From Weeksella massiliensis (lineage in GTDB: Bacteria; Bacteroidota; Bacteroidia; Flavobacteriales; Weeksellaceae): a DNA stretch of 64,000 nucleotides. The stretch is taken from NCBI GenBank assembly GCA_000751595.1, contig CCMH01000018.1, forward strand, positions 1 to 64,000. Direction: 5' to 3'. Numbering within the stretch: the stretch's first letter is position 1; each line of letters opens with the position of its first letter. Of this stretch, positions 28,673 to 37,706 are shown one piece after another. Below the pieces are notes generated by a model. The model saw only the letters and a program-made list of their open reading frames with translations, did no database searches and was not told the origin of the DNA. Made by a program: the position numbers and the translations under genes.

Positions 28673-29539
28673 ATGAGTTACACAATAAAAAAAATTAGCG
28701 GATTACTCTTTGCTTTGCTTTTTTCGTTTACTTGGGCTCAGAACCAAACCAAGGATGATATTATTTTGGGCAATGAAGCCTACGAAAAAGGAAAGTATGA
28801 ACAAGCTGAATTTAGATACAAGAAAGCTGCTACAGAAGAGCCCAATTCGGTAAAAGCCAATTATAATTTGGGCAATACTTTGTTCGAACAAAAAAGGTAC
28901 AAGGAAAGTATTTCGCATTATAAGAAATCGGCTCAATTAGCCAAAAACAAAACCGATAAACAGAAAGCTTATCACAATATGGGCAATGCCTATATGCAAG
29001 AAAAAGATTTTGGCAAAGCCTTAGAAAGTTATAAAGAAGCGTTAAAAAATAATCCGCGTGATGAGGATACGCGGCATAATTATGCTTTGGCCAAAAAAAT
29101 GTTAGAAGAACAACAAGAAAAATCAAAACAAGAGAAAAATAACGAGAATAAAGATCAAGATTCATCGAATCAAAATCAAGATCAGAATTCTTCATCAAAT
29201 CCATCATCCAACCAAAAACAACAACCTGAGCAAGAACAAAAGAATCCTTCTCAGCAACCGCCTCAAGAACAAGGAAAAAATCCGAAACAAGAAAAAAACA
29301 ATGGGCAACAAGCTCAGAGTGGCGGAGATAAAGGTCAACAACGCGGTGAAGATGGACAAGATGCACAGCAGATACAACAAGGGGATGACGGTTCTGGAAA
29401 AGAAAACCGAAATGTACCGAATACAAATCGTGGAGATGGTTTGCTAAAAGCATTGCAAAACCAAGAAGCCAATACTCAACGAAAACATATAGAACAAAAA
29501 GCAAAAAAAACAAGAAATAACGCCTCGAAGGATTGGTAA
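28673..29539 (+). CDS. batC: Tetratricopeptide-repeat protein BatC
   Basis: A 288-residue protein with a signal peptide (ending FTWAQ) and three tetratricopeptide repeats (about 30-140, such as ANYNLGNTLFEQKRYKESISHYKK and AYHNMGNAYMQ). A low-complexity Gln/Asn/Lys/Ser tail (about 150-250) follows, as is usual for BatC. TPRs suggest it holds the Bat complex together in the periplasm. Its stop overlaps the batD ATG (TAATG). Confidence 0.88.
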   Translation: MSYTIKKISGLLFALLFSFTWAQNQTKDDIILGNEAYEKGKYEQAEFRYKKAATEEPNSVKANYNLGNTLFEQKRYKESISHYKKSAQLAKNKTDKQKAYHNMGNAYMQEKDFGKALESYKEALKNNPRDEDTRHNYALAKKMLEEQQEKSKQEKNNENKDQDSSNQNQDQNSSSNPSSNQKQQPEQEQKNPSQQPPQEQGKNPKQEKNNGQQAQSGGDKGQQRGEDGQDAQQIQQGDDGSGKENRNVPNTNRGDGLLKALQNQEANTQRKHIEQKAKKTRNNASKDW

Positions 29540-31308
29540 TGAAGATGAAACTTTTCTATTTTACTGTTTTAGTAGGTATGCTCTCGTCGATAACGTGGGC
29601 ACAAAATGTTGCATTCAAATGTCAGGTGAGTTCGCAACAAGTTCGGGTAGGAGAACATTTCAAACTCGGATTTTATTTGGTGAGCGATAGCCGATCAATT
29701 TCTGTTGATTCGCCCATCGATTATCCAAATCTGAAGAACTTTCGTGTTTTGGACGAAGCAAATGTGCGCAATTTTCAGGTAGTCAATGGTGAGATGCAAT
29801 CTTCTTCTGGCTTAGAGTTGGTTTTGTTGGCCGAGAAAGAAGGGAATTATAGAATTGGTCCGGCAAAAGTTGTTATCGATGGGAAAACCTATAGTACACG
29901 TGCTGTGGATGTTACGGTTATCGAACGATCGAATGCGACTAATCAGGCCGCACGAAATCAAGGCGTGTTTTTATCATCAGAAGTAAGCAAAAAGAATCCG
30001 TATGTAAATGAGGCGATCAATCTTTCGGTAAAATTATATGCAACCAATTACAATGCTTTCAATCGTGTAAGAAATTTCAAACCTGCGAATTTATCTGGTT
30101 TCGATGCTAAAACGATTCCCGACGAAGAAATGGGCGAACGCATGAAACAAGAAATGATCAACGGGCGATATTATATCTCAGAAGAATTGGTGCGTTATCT
30201 TCTTTTTCCGCAAGATGCTGGTAATCTAAAAATCGAACCATTTTCGGCAGATTTATATATTTCGGGCTATTATGGAGCCGATCCTGTAAAAATATCATCC
30301 GACCCTATTCATCTCAAAGTGAAAAGTTTACCTGCTGGTAAACCGAAAAATTTTAGTGGAGCTGTAGGGAATTTTACCATGCAAACCACGATCGATAAAA
30401 ACAATCTCAACCAAGAAGAAAGTGCGAATGTAGCAATAGAAATTTCGGGTGAAGGAAATCTAAATAATATCGCTTTACCAAATTTACGAGGGAACGACCA
30501 TTTAGAAATTTATCCGCCACAAAAGAATGAAAAACTAAGCATCAGTTCGAAAGGTTACAAAGGAAAATTGGCCGAAAAATTTGTCGTAATTCCGCAATAT
30601 GGTGGACAATATCATTTAGATCCGATAGAATTTTCGTACTTCAATCCCACAACCGAAAAATACGTTACGCTAACCTCTAAACCAATCGAATTGGCTGTAA
30701 AAGGAGATCCAGCACCGGTAAAAGTAGATTCTACCGCTAAGGTTGGCGAGGTGAATGATTACTTGGCCAATACAGGAAAAGAAAGTAGTATTCTGCCGAC
30801 GCTGACCGAAAAGTTGCCCGAAAAAGTAGAAGAAATTTCTAGCAATATTTGGATTTGGTTGATGGGAGGAATTGCAGTTTTGGTAGGAGGTTTTGTTTGG
30901 TATAAAAAGAAAAATTCTACCGAAATAACAGAGAATACGCCTAAACAGCCATCTCAACTAAAACCACAGAAAAGTAATCCGAAACCATTACCGAAATTGA
31001 ATTGTAAAGAAGATTTACAAGAACTGAAAATGTTGGTGCACGATTCGAGTTTTTATGCTAAACAAGAAGACTTGTTGGTGAAAATCGGACAAAATTTAAC
31101 GCATTTAGACTTGGCGAATTTTACCGATCAGCGCGCTATTACTTTGATGAAAGATGCACAGATTAGCGAAGATTTTATAGAAGAATGGCAGCGATTACTC
31201 ACCAATGCACGTCAAGCGAAATACGGTGCGATGAGGAACACGTCGGATAGTTTACAAGCTTTGTCGGATACAGAATCATTGGTCCTAAAGTACCAAGCAC
31301 TCGGCTAG
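29539..31308 (+). CDS. batD: Aerotolerance protein BatD
   Basis: A 589-residue protein with a signal peptide ending ITWAQ, several periplasmic beta-sandwich segments (about 20-430), a single transmembrane helix (about 437-457, WIWLMGGIAVLVGGFVW) and a cytosolic C-terminal part. The ATG at 29539 is preferred over an in-frame TTG six bases earlier, because it gives the same TAATG coupling as its neighbours. It is the last gene of the moxR-bat operon. Confidence 0.88.
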   Translation: MKMKLFYFTVLVGMLSSITWAQNVAFKCQVSSQQVRVGEHFKLGFYLVSDSRSISVDSPIDYPNLKNFRVLDEANVRNFQVVNGEMQSSSGLELVLLAEKEGNYRIGPAKVVIDGKTYSTRAVDVTVIERSNATNQAARNQGVFLSSEVSKKNPYVNEAINLSVKLYATNYNAFNRVRNFKPANLSGFDAKTIPDEEMGERMKQEMINGRYYISEELVRYLLFPQDAGNLKIEPFSADLYISGYYGADPVKISSDPIHLKVKSLPAGKPKNFSGAVGNFTMQTTIDKNNLNQEESANVAIEISGEGNLNNIALPNLRGNDHLEIYPPQKNEKLSISSKGYKGKLAEKFVVIPQYGGQYHLDPIEFSYFNPTTEKYVTLTSKPIELAVKGDPAPVKVDSTAKVGEVNDYLANTGKESSILPTLTEKLPEKVEEISSNIWIWLMGGIAVLVGGFVWYKKKNSTEITENTPKQPSQLKPQKSNPKPLPKLNCKEDLQELKMLVHDSSFYAKQEDLLVKIGQNLTHLDLANFTDQRAITLMKDAQISEDFIEEWQRLLTNARQAKYGAMRNTSDSLQALSDTESLVLKYQALG

Positions 31309-31790
31309 AAATGCATCCCACAAAACAATCGATAATCTTTTAGAAGCCAAAATTCATCAAAACCTAAATTATCCAAAGTTTTGATGCGATATGCTTTTGG
31401 TAAAATGAAAAAAAAACTAACAAATCGCAGGATATAAATATGTTGAAAATCATGCAACAAATCAATTGTTTCGTGTATATTTACCCCGAAAAAGCAATCG
31501 AACTTTAGAGGGAAATTGCTCTCTTTTCAACTTGTAAAACAGACTCAAAAAAGAACCTCTTTTCTCTTTAGTGGTTCTTTTTTTTACGACTCATCTCCTC
31601 TATTCTACCGTTCGTCGAGTATTATTTTTTTCCTCTTTTTTTCTGTACAACCTTTGTATTGTTCATTGCGAATGAAAGTTTGCTTCTTTCTGCTCGAGTG
31701 ATAAGAAGTGTTTTTCATCCAAATAAAAAATAACAAAATGTTGTATGTATTATTAACCACAATTGCTAAAATTGTTCATCTATTCTTATC
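31309..31790. other. Intergenic stretch with terminator-like hairpin, no clear gene
   Basis: 482 bp between batD and the sensor kinase gene. I see AT-rich sequence, a GCAAT...ATTGC inverted repeat around 31492-31520 and the hairpin listed separately. A 61-codon frame (31516-31701) crosses the hairpin and looks like chance. A small RNA ending at the hairpin is possible but unproven. Confidence 0.4.
31547..31585 (+). terminator. Candidate rho-independent terminator
   Basis: AAAAGAACC pairs with GGTTCTTTT around a CT-rich loop, followed by a long T run. It is 240 bp beyond batD, which leaves room for an unannotated transcript or a long 3' UTR. Confidence 0.6.
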
Positions 31791-33008
31791 ATGAAAAAAA
31801 GGATCACTTATTTGTTTCCCATTGTTTTGGTTTTGCTCATTATTTTGGGTGCAAAAGAAATAGCAGAAACGTTGCTACATCAGCCGAGTGAGCAGCGAAC
31901 AGCTCAACTTACCGGAAAAATTGTTGGGATTGCTCTTCGATATTTTCTATATTATCTCACCTTTGTATATGTTGTTAAAGGATTGATGTTGATTACTTTA
32001 AAGAAATTTCTTTCCGTTACGTTGTATTTGTTTATTGCAAATATTTTCATTTATTTCTTTGTTTTTTGGCTTACAGGTCCCAAAGATTTAGGGGGCGGAC
32101 TAGAGCCCGAAGTGTTAAAATTTTTCTTGGCCTACCTCCTCCTTTCGTTTTTGGTTTGGCTCGTCAATGTCGAAAATTATCATCAATACCAATGCAAACG
32201 AGAAAATCCCGCTTTGCCCAAAGAAAAGATTACCAAATATCTTCTGCGTTCGTTGTTTTTTTCGGTGATGGTTTTATATGTTTTGGTCGGACTTAATCAA
32301 TATTTTGTTTATAAGGTATTCTATTTCAATTGGTTTAGTGTTTCGGTTGTTTTAGTAGTTACCTTATTTTTTATAGGATTATTTTATTATATAGAAGAAA
32401 AAAAATATCGATTAGTTGAAAAAGCTGAACAAGAAAGTCAACGTGCCGAACAAATTACAGCTCAATACGAAGGATTGAAAAATCAGATCGATCCCCATTT
32501 TTTGTTCAATAGTCTGAATGTTCTCAATAGTTTAATTGAAGAAAATCCTACCAAAGCAACAGAATTTACGAATGATTTGGCGCAGATTTATCGATACGTT
32601 TTAGAACACAAAAATCTCGATAAAGTGTCGGTGACTGAGGAAATAGAATTTGCCCAAAAATATATCAATCTTCTGCAAATTCGGTACGAAGATAATTTGC
32701 AAGTTCAGCTCGATTCATCTGCGTTTATAGCCCAAGAAACCATTGTCCCTCTCGCCTTGCAATTGCTGTTAGAGAACGCAATAAAACACAACAATGCATC
32801 GACCAATAAACCTTTGCGTTTGTCGATTTATAGAGAAAATGATTATTTGGTGGTTAAAAATTCGCTTCAACCAAAAGATAATACCGAGGATTCTACCAAA
32901 ATTGGATTGAAAAATATCGAAAATCGTTATCGTTTTTTAACCGATAAAAAAGTAGTTATTGACCAGAATTTAACCGACTTTTGGGTGAAAATACCTTTGC
33001 TTTCCTAA
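31791..33008 (+). CDS. LytS/YehU-type sensor histidine kinase
   Basis: A 405-residue membrane kinase. About five or six hydrophobic segments fill residues 5-205. The cytosolic His_kinase domain has the phosphorylated His in NQIDPHFLFNSLNVLNS (about 233-249), and the HATPase N box is LALQLLLENAIKHNN (about 320-334). This class lacks the usual H-box dimer and works with LytTR regulators; one follows 46 bp later. The signal sensed is unknown. Confidence 0.9.
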   Translation: MKKRITYLFPIVLVLLIILGAKEIAETLLHQPSEQRTAQLTGKIVGIALRYFLYYLTFVYVVKGLMLITLKKFLSVTLYLFIANIFIYFFVFWLTGPKDLGGGLEPEVLKFFLAYLLLSFLVWLVNVENYHQYQCKRENPALPKEKITKYLLRSLFFSVMVLYVLVGLNQYFVYKVFYFNWFSVSVVLVVTLFFIGLFYYIEEKKYRLVEKAEQESQRAEQITAQYEGLKNQIDPHFLFNSLNVLNSLIEENPTKATEFTNDLAQIYRYVLEHKNLDKVSVTEEIEFAQKYINLLQIRYEDNLQVQLDSSAFIAQETIVPLALQLLLENAIKHNNASTNKPLRLSIYRENDYLVVKNSLQPKDNTEDSTKIGLKNIENRYRFLTDKKVVIDQNLTDFWVKIPLLS

Positions 33009-33054
33009 TTGTTTTAGAGAATTTAGGTAGGATAGAATACAAAAAATAGATAGG

Positions 33055-33786
33055 ATGAATGTGATAATTATTGAAGATGAAAAACCCTCTGCTCGACTTC
33101 TACAACGAAAAATAGAAAGTTTGGGTTATCAAGTAATTCAGGTAATCCATTCGGTAGAAGAAGGTTTGGATTATTTTTCGACACATACAGCACCCGAACT
33201 TATTTTGGCAGATATTCAATTGTCGGATGGATTATCGTTTGAGATTTTCGATACGTTTTCTCTTCAATCGTCGGTGATTTTTATTACTGCATATGATGCG
33301 TATGCGCTGAAAGCTTTCAAGCTCAACAGCATCGATTATTTATTGAAACCTTTGGATGTATCCGAACTGAAGAAAGCTTTAGAAAAGTACGAAACCCAAG
33401 GGAAGAAAAATAATTTAGCAGAGTTGCATCCTCTGTTTGCGCGTCATCCTACTTATAAAAAAAGATTTGTGGTGAAAGTTGGTCAGAAACTAAAAGTTAT
33501 TCCTACCGAAGAAATCAATGGTTTTTATAGTGCCAATAAAGCGACTTTTTTACTCACGCAAGATGGGCGTTCGTATGATTTCGAAAACAGTTTAGACACG
33601 GTGATGAACGAAGTGGATCCGCAAAAATTCTTTCGGGTAAATCGACAACAATTGGTTGCTTTTGATGCGATTCGAGAAATAAAAGTTTATCAGCAAAGTC
33701 GGTTGATGTTGACCGTTTTAGGATTTGCAGAAGCCGTTGTGGTGAGCCGTGATCGGGTAGCTGATTTCAAGCAATGGATCGAGTAA
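33055..33786 (+). CDS. LytTR-family response regulator
   Basis: A 243-residue two-domain regulator: a receiver domain (about 1-120) with the acidic pocket IIEDEKPS, the phospho-acceptor Asp in LILADIQLSDG (about 54) and YLLKPLD, and a C-terminal LytTR DNA-binding domain (about 140-240, VKVGQKLKVIPTEEI, then FFRVNRQQLV). It is the partner of the preceding kinase. The target genes are not visible. Confidence 0.92.
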   Translation: MNVIIIEDEKPSARLLQRKIESLGYQVIQVIHSVEEGLDYFSTHTAPELILADIQLSDGLSFEIFDTFSLQSSVIFITAYDAYALKAFKLNSIDYLLKPLDVSELKKALEKYETQGKKNNLAELHPLFARHPTYKKRFVVKVGQKLKVIPTEEINGFYSANKATFLLTQDGRSYDFENSLDTVMNEVDPQKFFRVNRQQLVAFDAIREIKVYQQSRLMLTVLGFAEAVVVSRDRVADFKQWIE

Positions 33787-33805
33787 TTCTTTTGACGTAG
33801 AATAG

Positions 33806-33835
33806 TTGTTAAGCTCAAGAAATCTCTTATTTTTG
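33806..33835 (+). promoter_or_regulatory. Candidate marC promoter (TTG-N19-TAnnTTTG)
   Basis: TTG at 33806-33808 and TATTTTTG at 33828-33835 are separated by 19 bp, a full Bacteroidota-type promoter, 23 bp before the marC ATG. Confidence 0.65.
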
Positions 33836-33858
33836 TGTTTCAAAAATCACAATAAAAA

Positions 33859-34461
33859 ATGCAAATCTTCCAAGAATTTTCACTAGCACAGATTGGGGCA
33901 ACTTTTGCCGTTTTGTTTGCGGTTATCGATATTTTGGGTAGTATACCGATTATTGTCGATATTCGATCGAAAACAGGTCATATACAATCAGAAAAAGCAG
34001 CGATTGCTGCGGGTGTTCTCCTTATTTCTTTTTTGTTTTTCGGGACTAAGATTCTCAGTCTTTTCAATGTCGATGTACAAGCCTTTGCCGTGGCCGGAGC
34101 GTTTGTAATTTTTGTGATTGCCTTGGAAATGATCTTGGGTATCGAAATCCAAAAAGGTGTCGAAGCAAGCTCTGCTTCTATCGTACCGATTGCTTTCCCG
34201 TTAGTTGCCGGAGCCGGATCGTTGACCACGGTTTTATCATTGCGCTCACAATATGATGATATTAACATCGTGATAGGCATTATATTAAATATGCTCGTCG
34301 TATATTTGGTGCTGAAATTCGCCGGAAAATTAGAGAAAGTTTTGGGCCCTGGCGTTTTGAGTGTTCTGAAAAAAGTTTTTGGTGTGATTTTATTATCCAT
34401 CGCCATCAAACTTTTTACAACCAATATTGGCGCCCTATTTATAAATGAATTTAATATATGA
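33859..34461 (+). CDS. marC: MarC-family membrane protein
   Basis: A 200-residue polytopic protein with about six transmembrane helices, in the MarC family (formerly linked to antibiotic resistance, actual role unclear). Family features are AVIDILGSIPI in helix 1 and SIVPIAFPLVAGAGSLTTVLSL near the middle. Its stop overlaps the following small gene by 4 bp. Confidence 0.88.
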   Translation: MQIFQEFSLAQIGATFAVLFAVIDILGSIPIIVDIRSKTGHIQSEKAAIAAGVLLISFLFFGTKILSLFNVDVQAFAVAGAFVIFVIALEMILGIEIQKGVEASSASIVPIAFPLVAGAGSLTTVLSLRSQYDDINIVIGIILNMLVVYLVLKFAGKLEKVLGPGVLSVLKKVFGVILLSIAIKLFTTNIGALFINEFNI

Positions 34462-34679
34462 TGAAAAAGTTAATGTATGGTTTAATCCTTTTATTTGCCG
34501 CTGCAATAGGATTTAGTATTTATAAATTCGATTTTAAAATAAGTTTGATGGCCGAAGAAAACTTCCCATTTGCCGTTGGGGTTTTCGGGGGAATCTTAGG
34601 AATCCTTTTAGCGATTGTCTATTTACGGGCGATTCGCCTTAATGAGAATTTGAAACAGCAACAAGCTTCTTCAAAATAA
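34458..34679 (+). CDS. Small two-helix membrane protein
   Basis: A 73-residue protein with two hydrophobic helices (about 4-20 and 39-60). The start overlaps marC by 4 bp (the next codon is also ATG), and the 3' end overlaps the convergent rnpA by 41 bp. I do not recognise the family; related small proteins following marC are of unknown function. Confidence 0.65.
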   Translation: MMKKLMYGLILLFAAAIGFSIYKFDFKISLMAEENFPFAVGVFGGILGILLAIVYLRAIRLNENLKQQQASSK

Positions 34680-35004
34680 CTTGCATAGCTTTCTCGATTT
34701 CGAGAAAGCTTTTTTTATCTTTACTAAGATAGATTACCATCATTTCATACCGTAAAGGTGAATCAGCAAGGATGATTTTATTAAGACGATACGCCTCTCG
34801 AATGCGTCTTTTCATCTTATTGCGGTCCACTGCTAATTTGAATCTCTTTTTACTGACACTTACCGCAAATTGATTTTTTTCTTGCTCGCTAACTCGATAA
34901 ACAATACGCAAAGGATAAGCCGAGTGCGATTGAGCATCGGTAAACAAACGTTCGATTGCTTTACGACTTTTTAGTTTTTCTTCTTTGCCGAAAGTTGCAG
35001 ACAT
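34639..35004 (-). CDS. rnpA: Ribonuclease P protein component
   Basis: The 121-residue protein subunit of RNase P, which matures tRNA 5' ends. The signature basic core is FAVSVSKKRFKLAVDRNKMKRRIREAYR (about 55-82). The ATG at 35004 is preferred over an in-frame upstream start, since proteins of this family begin shortly before LKSRKAIERLF. rpmH is not adjacent, unlike in many bacteria. It converges with and overlaps the small membrane gene by 41 bp. Confidence 0.93.
   Translation of the reverse strand: MSATFGKEEKLKSRKAIERLFTDAQSHSAYPLRIVYRVSEQEKNQFAVSVSKKRFKLAVDRNKMKRRIREAYRLNKIILADSPLRYEMMVIYLSKDKKSFLEIEKAMQVILKKLVAVSNSH
34687..34716 (+). terminator. Terminator for marC operon, inside rnpA coding sequence
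   Basis: The perfect 11-bp stem AGCTTTCTCGA / TCGAGAAAGCT, with a two-base loop and a seven-T run on the plus strand. It lies 8 bp beyond the small membrane gene and within the last third of the rnpA reading frame on the other strand. Confidence 0.8.
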
Positions 35005-35086
35005 GGTGAGAGATAAATTTTTTTCAAATGTAAGCAAAGCGAAATTTTAATCAAATGAGAAAATGGGTTATTAATTGATAAAATTG

Positions 35087-35094
35087 TAACTTTG
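35087..35094 (+). promoter_or_regulatory. Candidate -7 element for bacilliredoxin gene
   Basis: TAACTTTG matches TAnnTTTG, 32 bp before the ATG at 35127. Confidence 0.5.
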
Positions 35095-35126
35095 TTAGGT
35101 ATTAATAATATAAAAACAAAGATAAG

Positions 35127-35537
35127 ATGTATCCATCAGAAATAGTATTACCGATGAAAGAGCAATTGACTTCTCATGGGTTTCAAGATTTAACTTCTCC
35201 ACAAGCTGTAGAAGAAGCATTACAACAACCAGGAACTACTTTGGTAATGGTAAACAGTGTTTGTGGGTGTGCAGCAGGTGCAGCAAGACCTGGAGTTTTA
35301 TTATCTTTAGATAACGAAAAAGTACCAAGTAACCTAACAACGGTTTTTGCAGGTTATGATATAGATGCAGTAGCTAAGGTACGCGAGCACTTTGCTCCAT
35401 TCCCGCCAAGTTCACCGGCAATTGCCCTTTTCAAAGATGGTGAATTGGTACACATGCTAGAGCGTCATCATATAGAAGGCCACTCGGCAGAAGTTATTGC
35501 AGATAATTTAAAATCTGCTTATAACGATTTTGTTTAG
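35127..35537 (+). CDS. Bacilliredoxin, BrxA/BrxB family
   Basis: A 136-residue thioredoxin-fold protein of the YphP/YqiW family. The unusual active site CxC appears as NSVCGCAAGAARPG (Cys near 50 and 52). In Firmicutes these proteins remove bacillithiol from oxidised proteins; Bacteroidota homologues may do the same or use another thiol. Length and motif fit well. Confidence 0.92.
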   Translation: MYPSEIVLPMKEQLTSHGFQDLTSPQAVEEALQQPGTTLVMVNSVCGCAAGAARPGVLLSLDNEKVPSNLTTVFAGYDIDAVAKVREHFAPFPPSSPAIALFKDGELVHMLERHHIEGHSAEVIADNLKSAYNDFV

Positions 35538-35565
35538 TTTGTACTAAAAATGTTAAAATTTAAAG

Positions 35566-35597
35566 AAACCTTAGAAAAAATACGCTAAGGTTTTTTT
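35566..35597 (+). terminator. Rho-independent terminator
   Basis: Stem AAACCTTAG / CTAAGGTTT followed by a T run, 29 bp after the bacilliredoxin stop. Confidence 0.8.
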
Positions 35598-35647
35598 ATT
35601 TCGTAATCTTTTTCTACATTAGCCTCTAACAATTAAAAATAACAATT

Positions 35648-36610
35648 ATGAAAAAAATCTTTACTCTTTTATCAGTTGCTGCTTTTTCAGTAGCATTTGC
35701 ACAAGTTAATGTAAACAAAGAACAATTAAAAGCTTCTCACAACTTAGCTGGAACGCCAGATCCGGTATATACTAGCGGAAGTGCATCTAAAGCTGAACAA
35801 TCTATTATTCAATATTCTGATCCTCAAGTTTTCTCAGATTCTACACCTTTATGTCAATCTCAAGTCCCAGGAGTAGCTACAAAAAATCATGATAGCCGTT
35901 TCTTTGATTTAGTTGGTTCTGGTATCGATGGTGACTTTACAGTAACTAAAATTGAATTTGCTGCTTCAGTTTATAACGGAGTAACATTTGAAGGTAATAT
36001 TGCTGTTTTACCTGATGGTGTTGATATTACAGCTGAAGAGATTCCTATGGAATCAGATGATGTTATTGAAGAGGCTTACGGTTCGGTATCTGTACCTGCT
36101 GGTGCGACTGCATGGCATACAATAGAATTATTTGAGCCATATACGATTTCTGCTGGTTCTAAATTTGGTGCTGCGGTATCATATAGTTTCGTTAATGGTG
36201 GAGATTCAAGAGCTTGGTTTGGTAACAACTCAAGTGCCCAAACTGCACCATCTTATATTGGATGGCCAGGATCTGACTGTGTTAGTGACAAAAGTGCTGT
36301 AGACGTTGCTTCTTTAGGGTTTGATGATGTTTCTTGGTTATTACATGTAACTGGTGAAACTAGCATGGGAACTGTAGAATTAGGAAGCTCTAGATTAGAA
36401 GTAGGAGTATCTGCTAATGAATTAAAAATTAATTTAGACAAAAATTTAAAAATAGCTAAAGTAGAAATTGCTGATGCTGCAGGTCGTGTTATCCCTGTAA
36501 AAGTTGCTTTAGACGGAAAAGTAAATATCTCTAACTTATCAAAAGGGGTTTACTTTGTACGTGTACAAGACAACAAAGGTGTAACTCGTATCTCTAAATT
36601 CATAAAATAA
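35648..36610 (+). CDS. Secreted protein with T9SS sorting domain
   Basis: A 320-residue exported protein: a signal peptide ending SVAFAQ, a beta-rich middle part with no catalytic motif I recognise (about 20-245) and a C-terminal type A T9SS sorting domain (about 250-320: KVEIADAAGRV, then LSKGVYFVRV and ISKFIK at the end). It should be secreted through the type IX system and attached or released. The function is unknown. The coding sequence looks well adapted and regular, which suggests good expression. Confidence 0.82.
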   Translation: MKKIFTLLSVAAFSVAFAQVNVNKEQLKASHNLAGTPDPVYTSGSASKAEQSIIQYSDPQVFSDSTPLCQSQVPGVATKNHDSRFFDLVGSGIDGDFTVTKIEFAASVYNGVTFEGNIAVLPDGVDITAEEIPMESDDVIEEAYGSVSVPAGATAWHTIELFEPYTISAGSKFGAAVSYSFVNGGDSRAWFGNNSSAQTAPSYIGWPGSDCVSDKSAVDVASLGFDDVSWLLHVTGETSMGTVELGSSRLEVGVSANELKINLDKNLKIAKVEIADAAGRVIPVKVALDGKVNISNLSKGVYFVRVQDNKGVTRISKFIK

Positions 36611-36629
36611 ATTTTACACATAATCATAA

Positions 36630-36662
36630 GAAAGGCTGATGTTTAACATCGGCCTTTTTTTG
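36630..36662 (+). terminator. Terminator
   Basis: AAAGGC-GATGTT pairs with AACATC-GGCCTTT, followed by a T run, 20 bp after the T9SS protein gene. Confidence 0.85.
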
Positions 36663-36688
36663 TTTTATACCATTAATCCTTATTTTTG
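36660..36688 (+). promoter_or_regulatory. Candidate asd promoter
   Basis: TTG (36660-36662) and TATTTTTG (36681-36688) are spaced by 18 bp, a full TTG/TAnnTTTG promoter 16 bp before the asd ATG. It shares bases with the upstream terminator. Confidence 0.6.
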
Positions 36689-36704
36689 TCTAAATATAAT
36701 TTGT

Positions 36705-37697
36705 ATGAAAGTAGTGGTTGTCGGTGTTACCGGAATGGTCGGACAAATAATGTTAGCGGTTTTAGAAGAGAGAAATTTCCCAATAACCGAATTAATTCCT
36801 GTTGCTTCTGCTCGTTCGGTAGGAAATACAGTAAATTTCAAAGGAGAAAAAATTCCGATTGTATCGATGGAAGAAGCTATAGAAAAAAGAGCCGCTATTG
36901 CTTTGTTTTCTGCAGGAGGCGATGTTTCGTTAAAATGGGCACCTTTCTTTGCAGATAAAGGAACAACCGTAATAGATAATTCTTCTGCTTTTCGTATGGA
37001 TAAAAAAGTTCCCTTGATCGTACCAGAAATCAATGCGGATGTTCTAACTAAGGACGATAAAATCATTGCCAACCCAAATTGTTCAACCATTCAATTGGTA
37101 ATGGTGCTGAATCCACTTCATAAAAAATACGGAATAAAGCGAGTTGTTGTTTCTACTTATCAATCTGTTACCGGAACCGGAAAAGAGGCAGTAGATCAAT
37201 TAGAATGCGAAATAAAGGGAGAAAAAACAGCAATGGTTTATCCTTACCAAATCTTCAAAAATGCACTTCCGCATTGCGATGTTTTTGATGAAGAAACGGC
37301 TTATACCAAAGAAGAATTAAAACTTACTCGCGAACCCAAGAAAATTATGCGTTTGCCAGACCTCAATATTACAGCAACTGCAGTTCGAGTTCCTGTGCAA
37401 GGTGGACATTCTGAGTCGGTCAATATCGAGTTCGAAAATGATTTTGATTTGAGCGATGTAAGACGAATTTTGGCGCAAGAAGATGGAGTAGTGGTACAAG
37501 ATAATCCAGAAACCAATATTTATCCTATGGCACTGTTTTCAGAAGGGAAAGACGAAGTTTTTGTCGGTCGAATTCGTAGAGATTTTTCTCAGCCCAATTC
37601 GCTCAATTGTTGGATTGTTGCTGATAATTTACGAAAAGGAGCTGCAACCAATACTGTTCAGATTGCCGAATATCTATTGAAAAATAATTTAATTTAG
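36705..37697 (+). CDS. asd: Aspartate-semialdehyde dehydrogenase
   Basis: A 330-residue enzyme that reduces aspartyl phosphate to aspartate semialdehyde for lysine, threonine, methionine and diaminopimelate synthesis. It starts MKVVVVGVTGMVGQ (NADP loop) and has the catalytic Cys in IANPNCSTIQLV (about 128) and TYQSVTGTGKEA. An open frame extends 22 codons further upstream over the promoter, so the ATG at 36705 is used. Confidence 0.95.
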   Translation: MKVVVVGVTGMVGQIMLAVLEERNFPITELIPVASARSVGNTVNFKGEKIPIVSMEEAIEKRAAIALFSAGGDVSLKWAPFFADKGTTVIDNSSAFRMDKKVPLIVPEINADVLTKDDKIIANPNCSTIQLVMVLNPLHKKYGIKRVVVSTYQSVTGTGKEAVDQLECEIKGEKTAMVYPYQIFKNALPHCDVFDEETAYTKEELKLTREPKKIMRLPDLNITATAVRVPVQGGHSESVNIEFENDFDLSDVRRILAQEDGVVVQDNPETNIYPMALFSEGKDEVFVGRIRRDFSQPNSLNCWIVADNLRKGAATNTVQIAEYLLKNNLI

Positions 37698-37706
37698 ATT
37701 CTAGAC

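Noticed and set aside
31516-31701. 61-codon frame after batD
   Set aside because: It runs through a terminator-like hairpin and is rich in Phe and Ser, as expected of chance frames in T-rich DNA.
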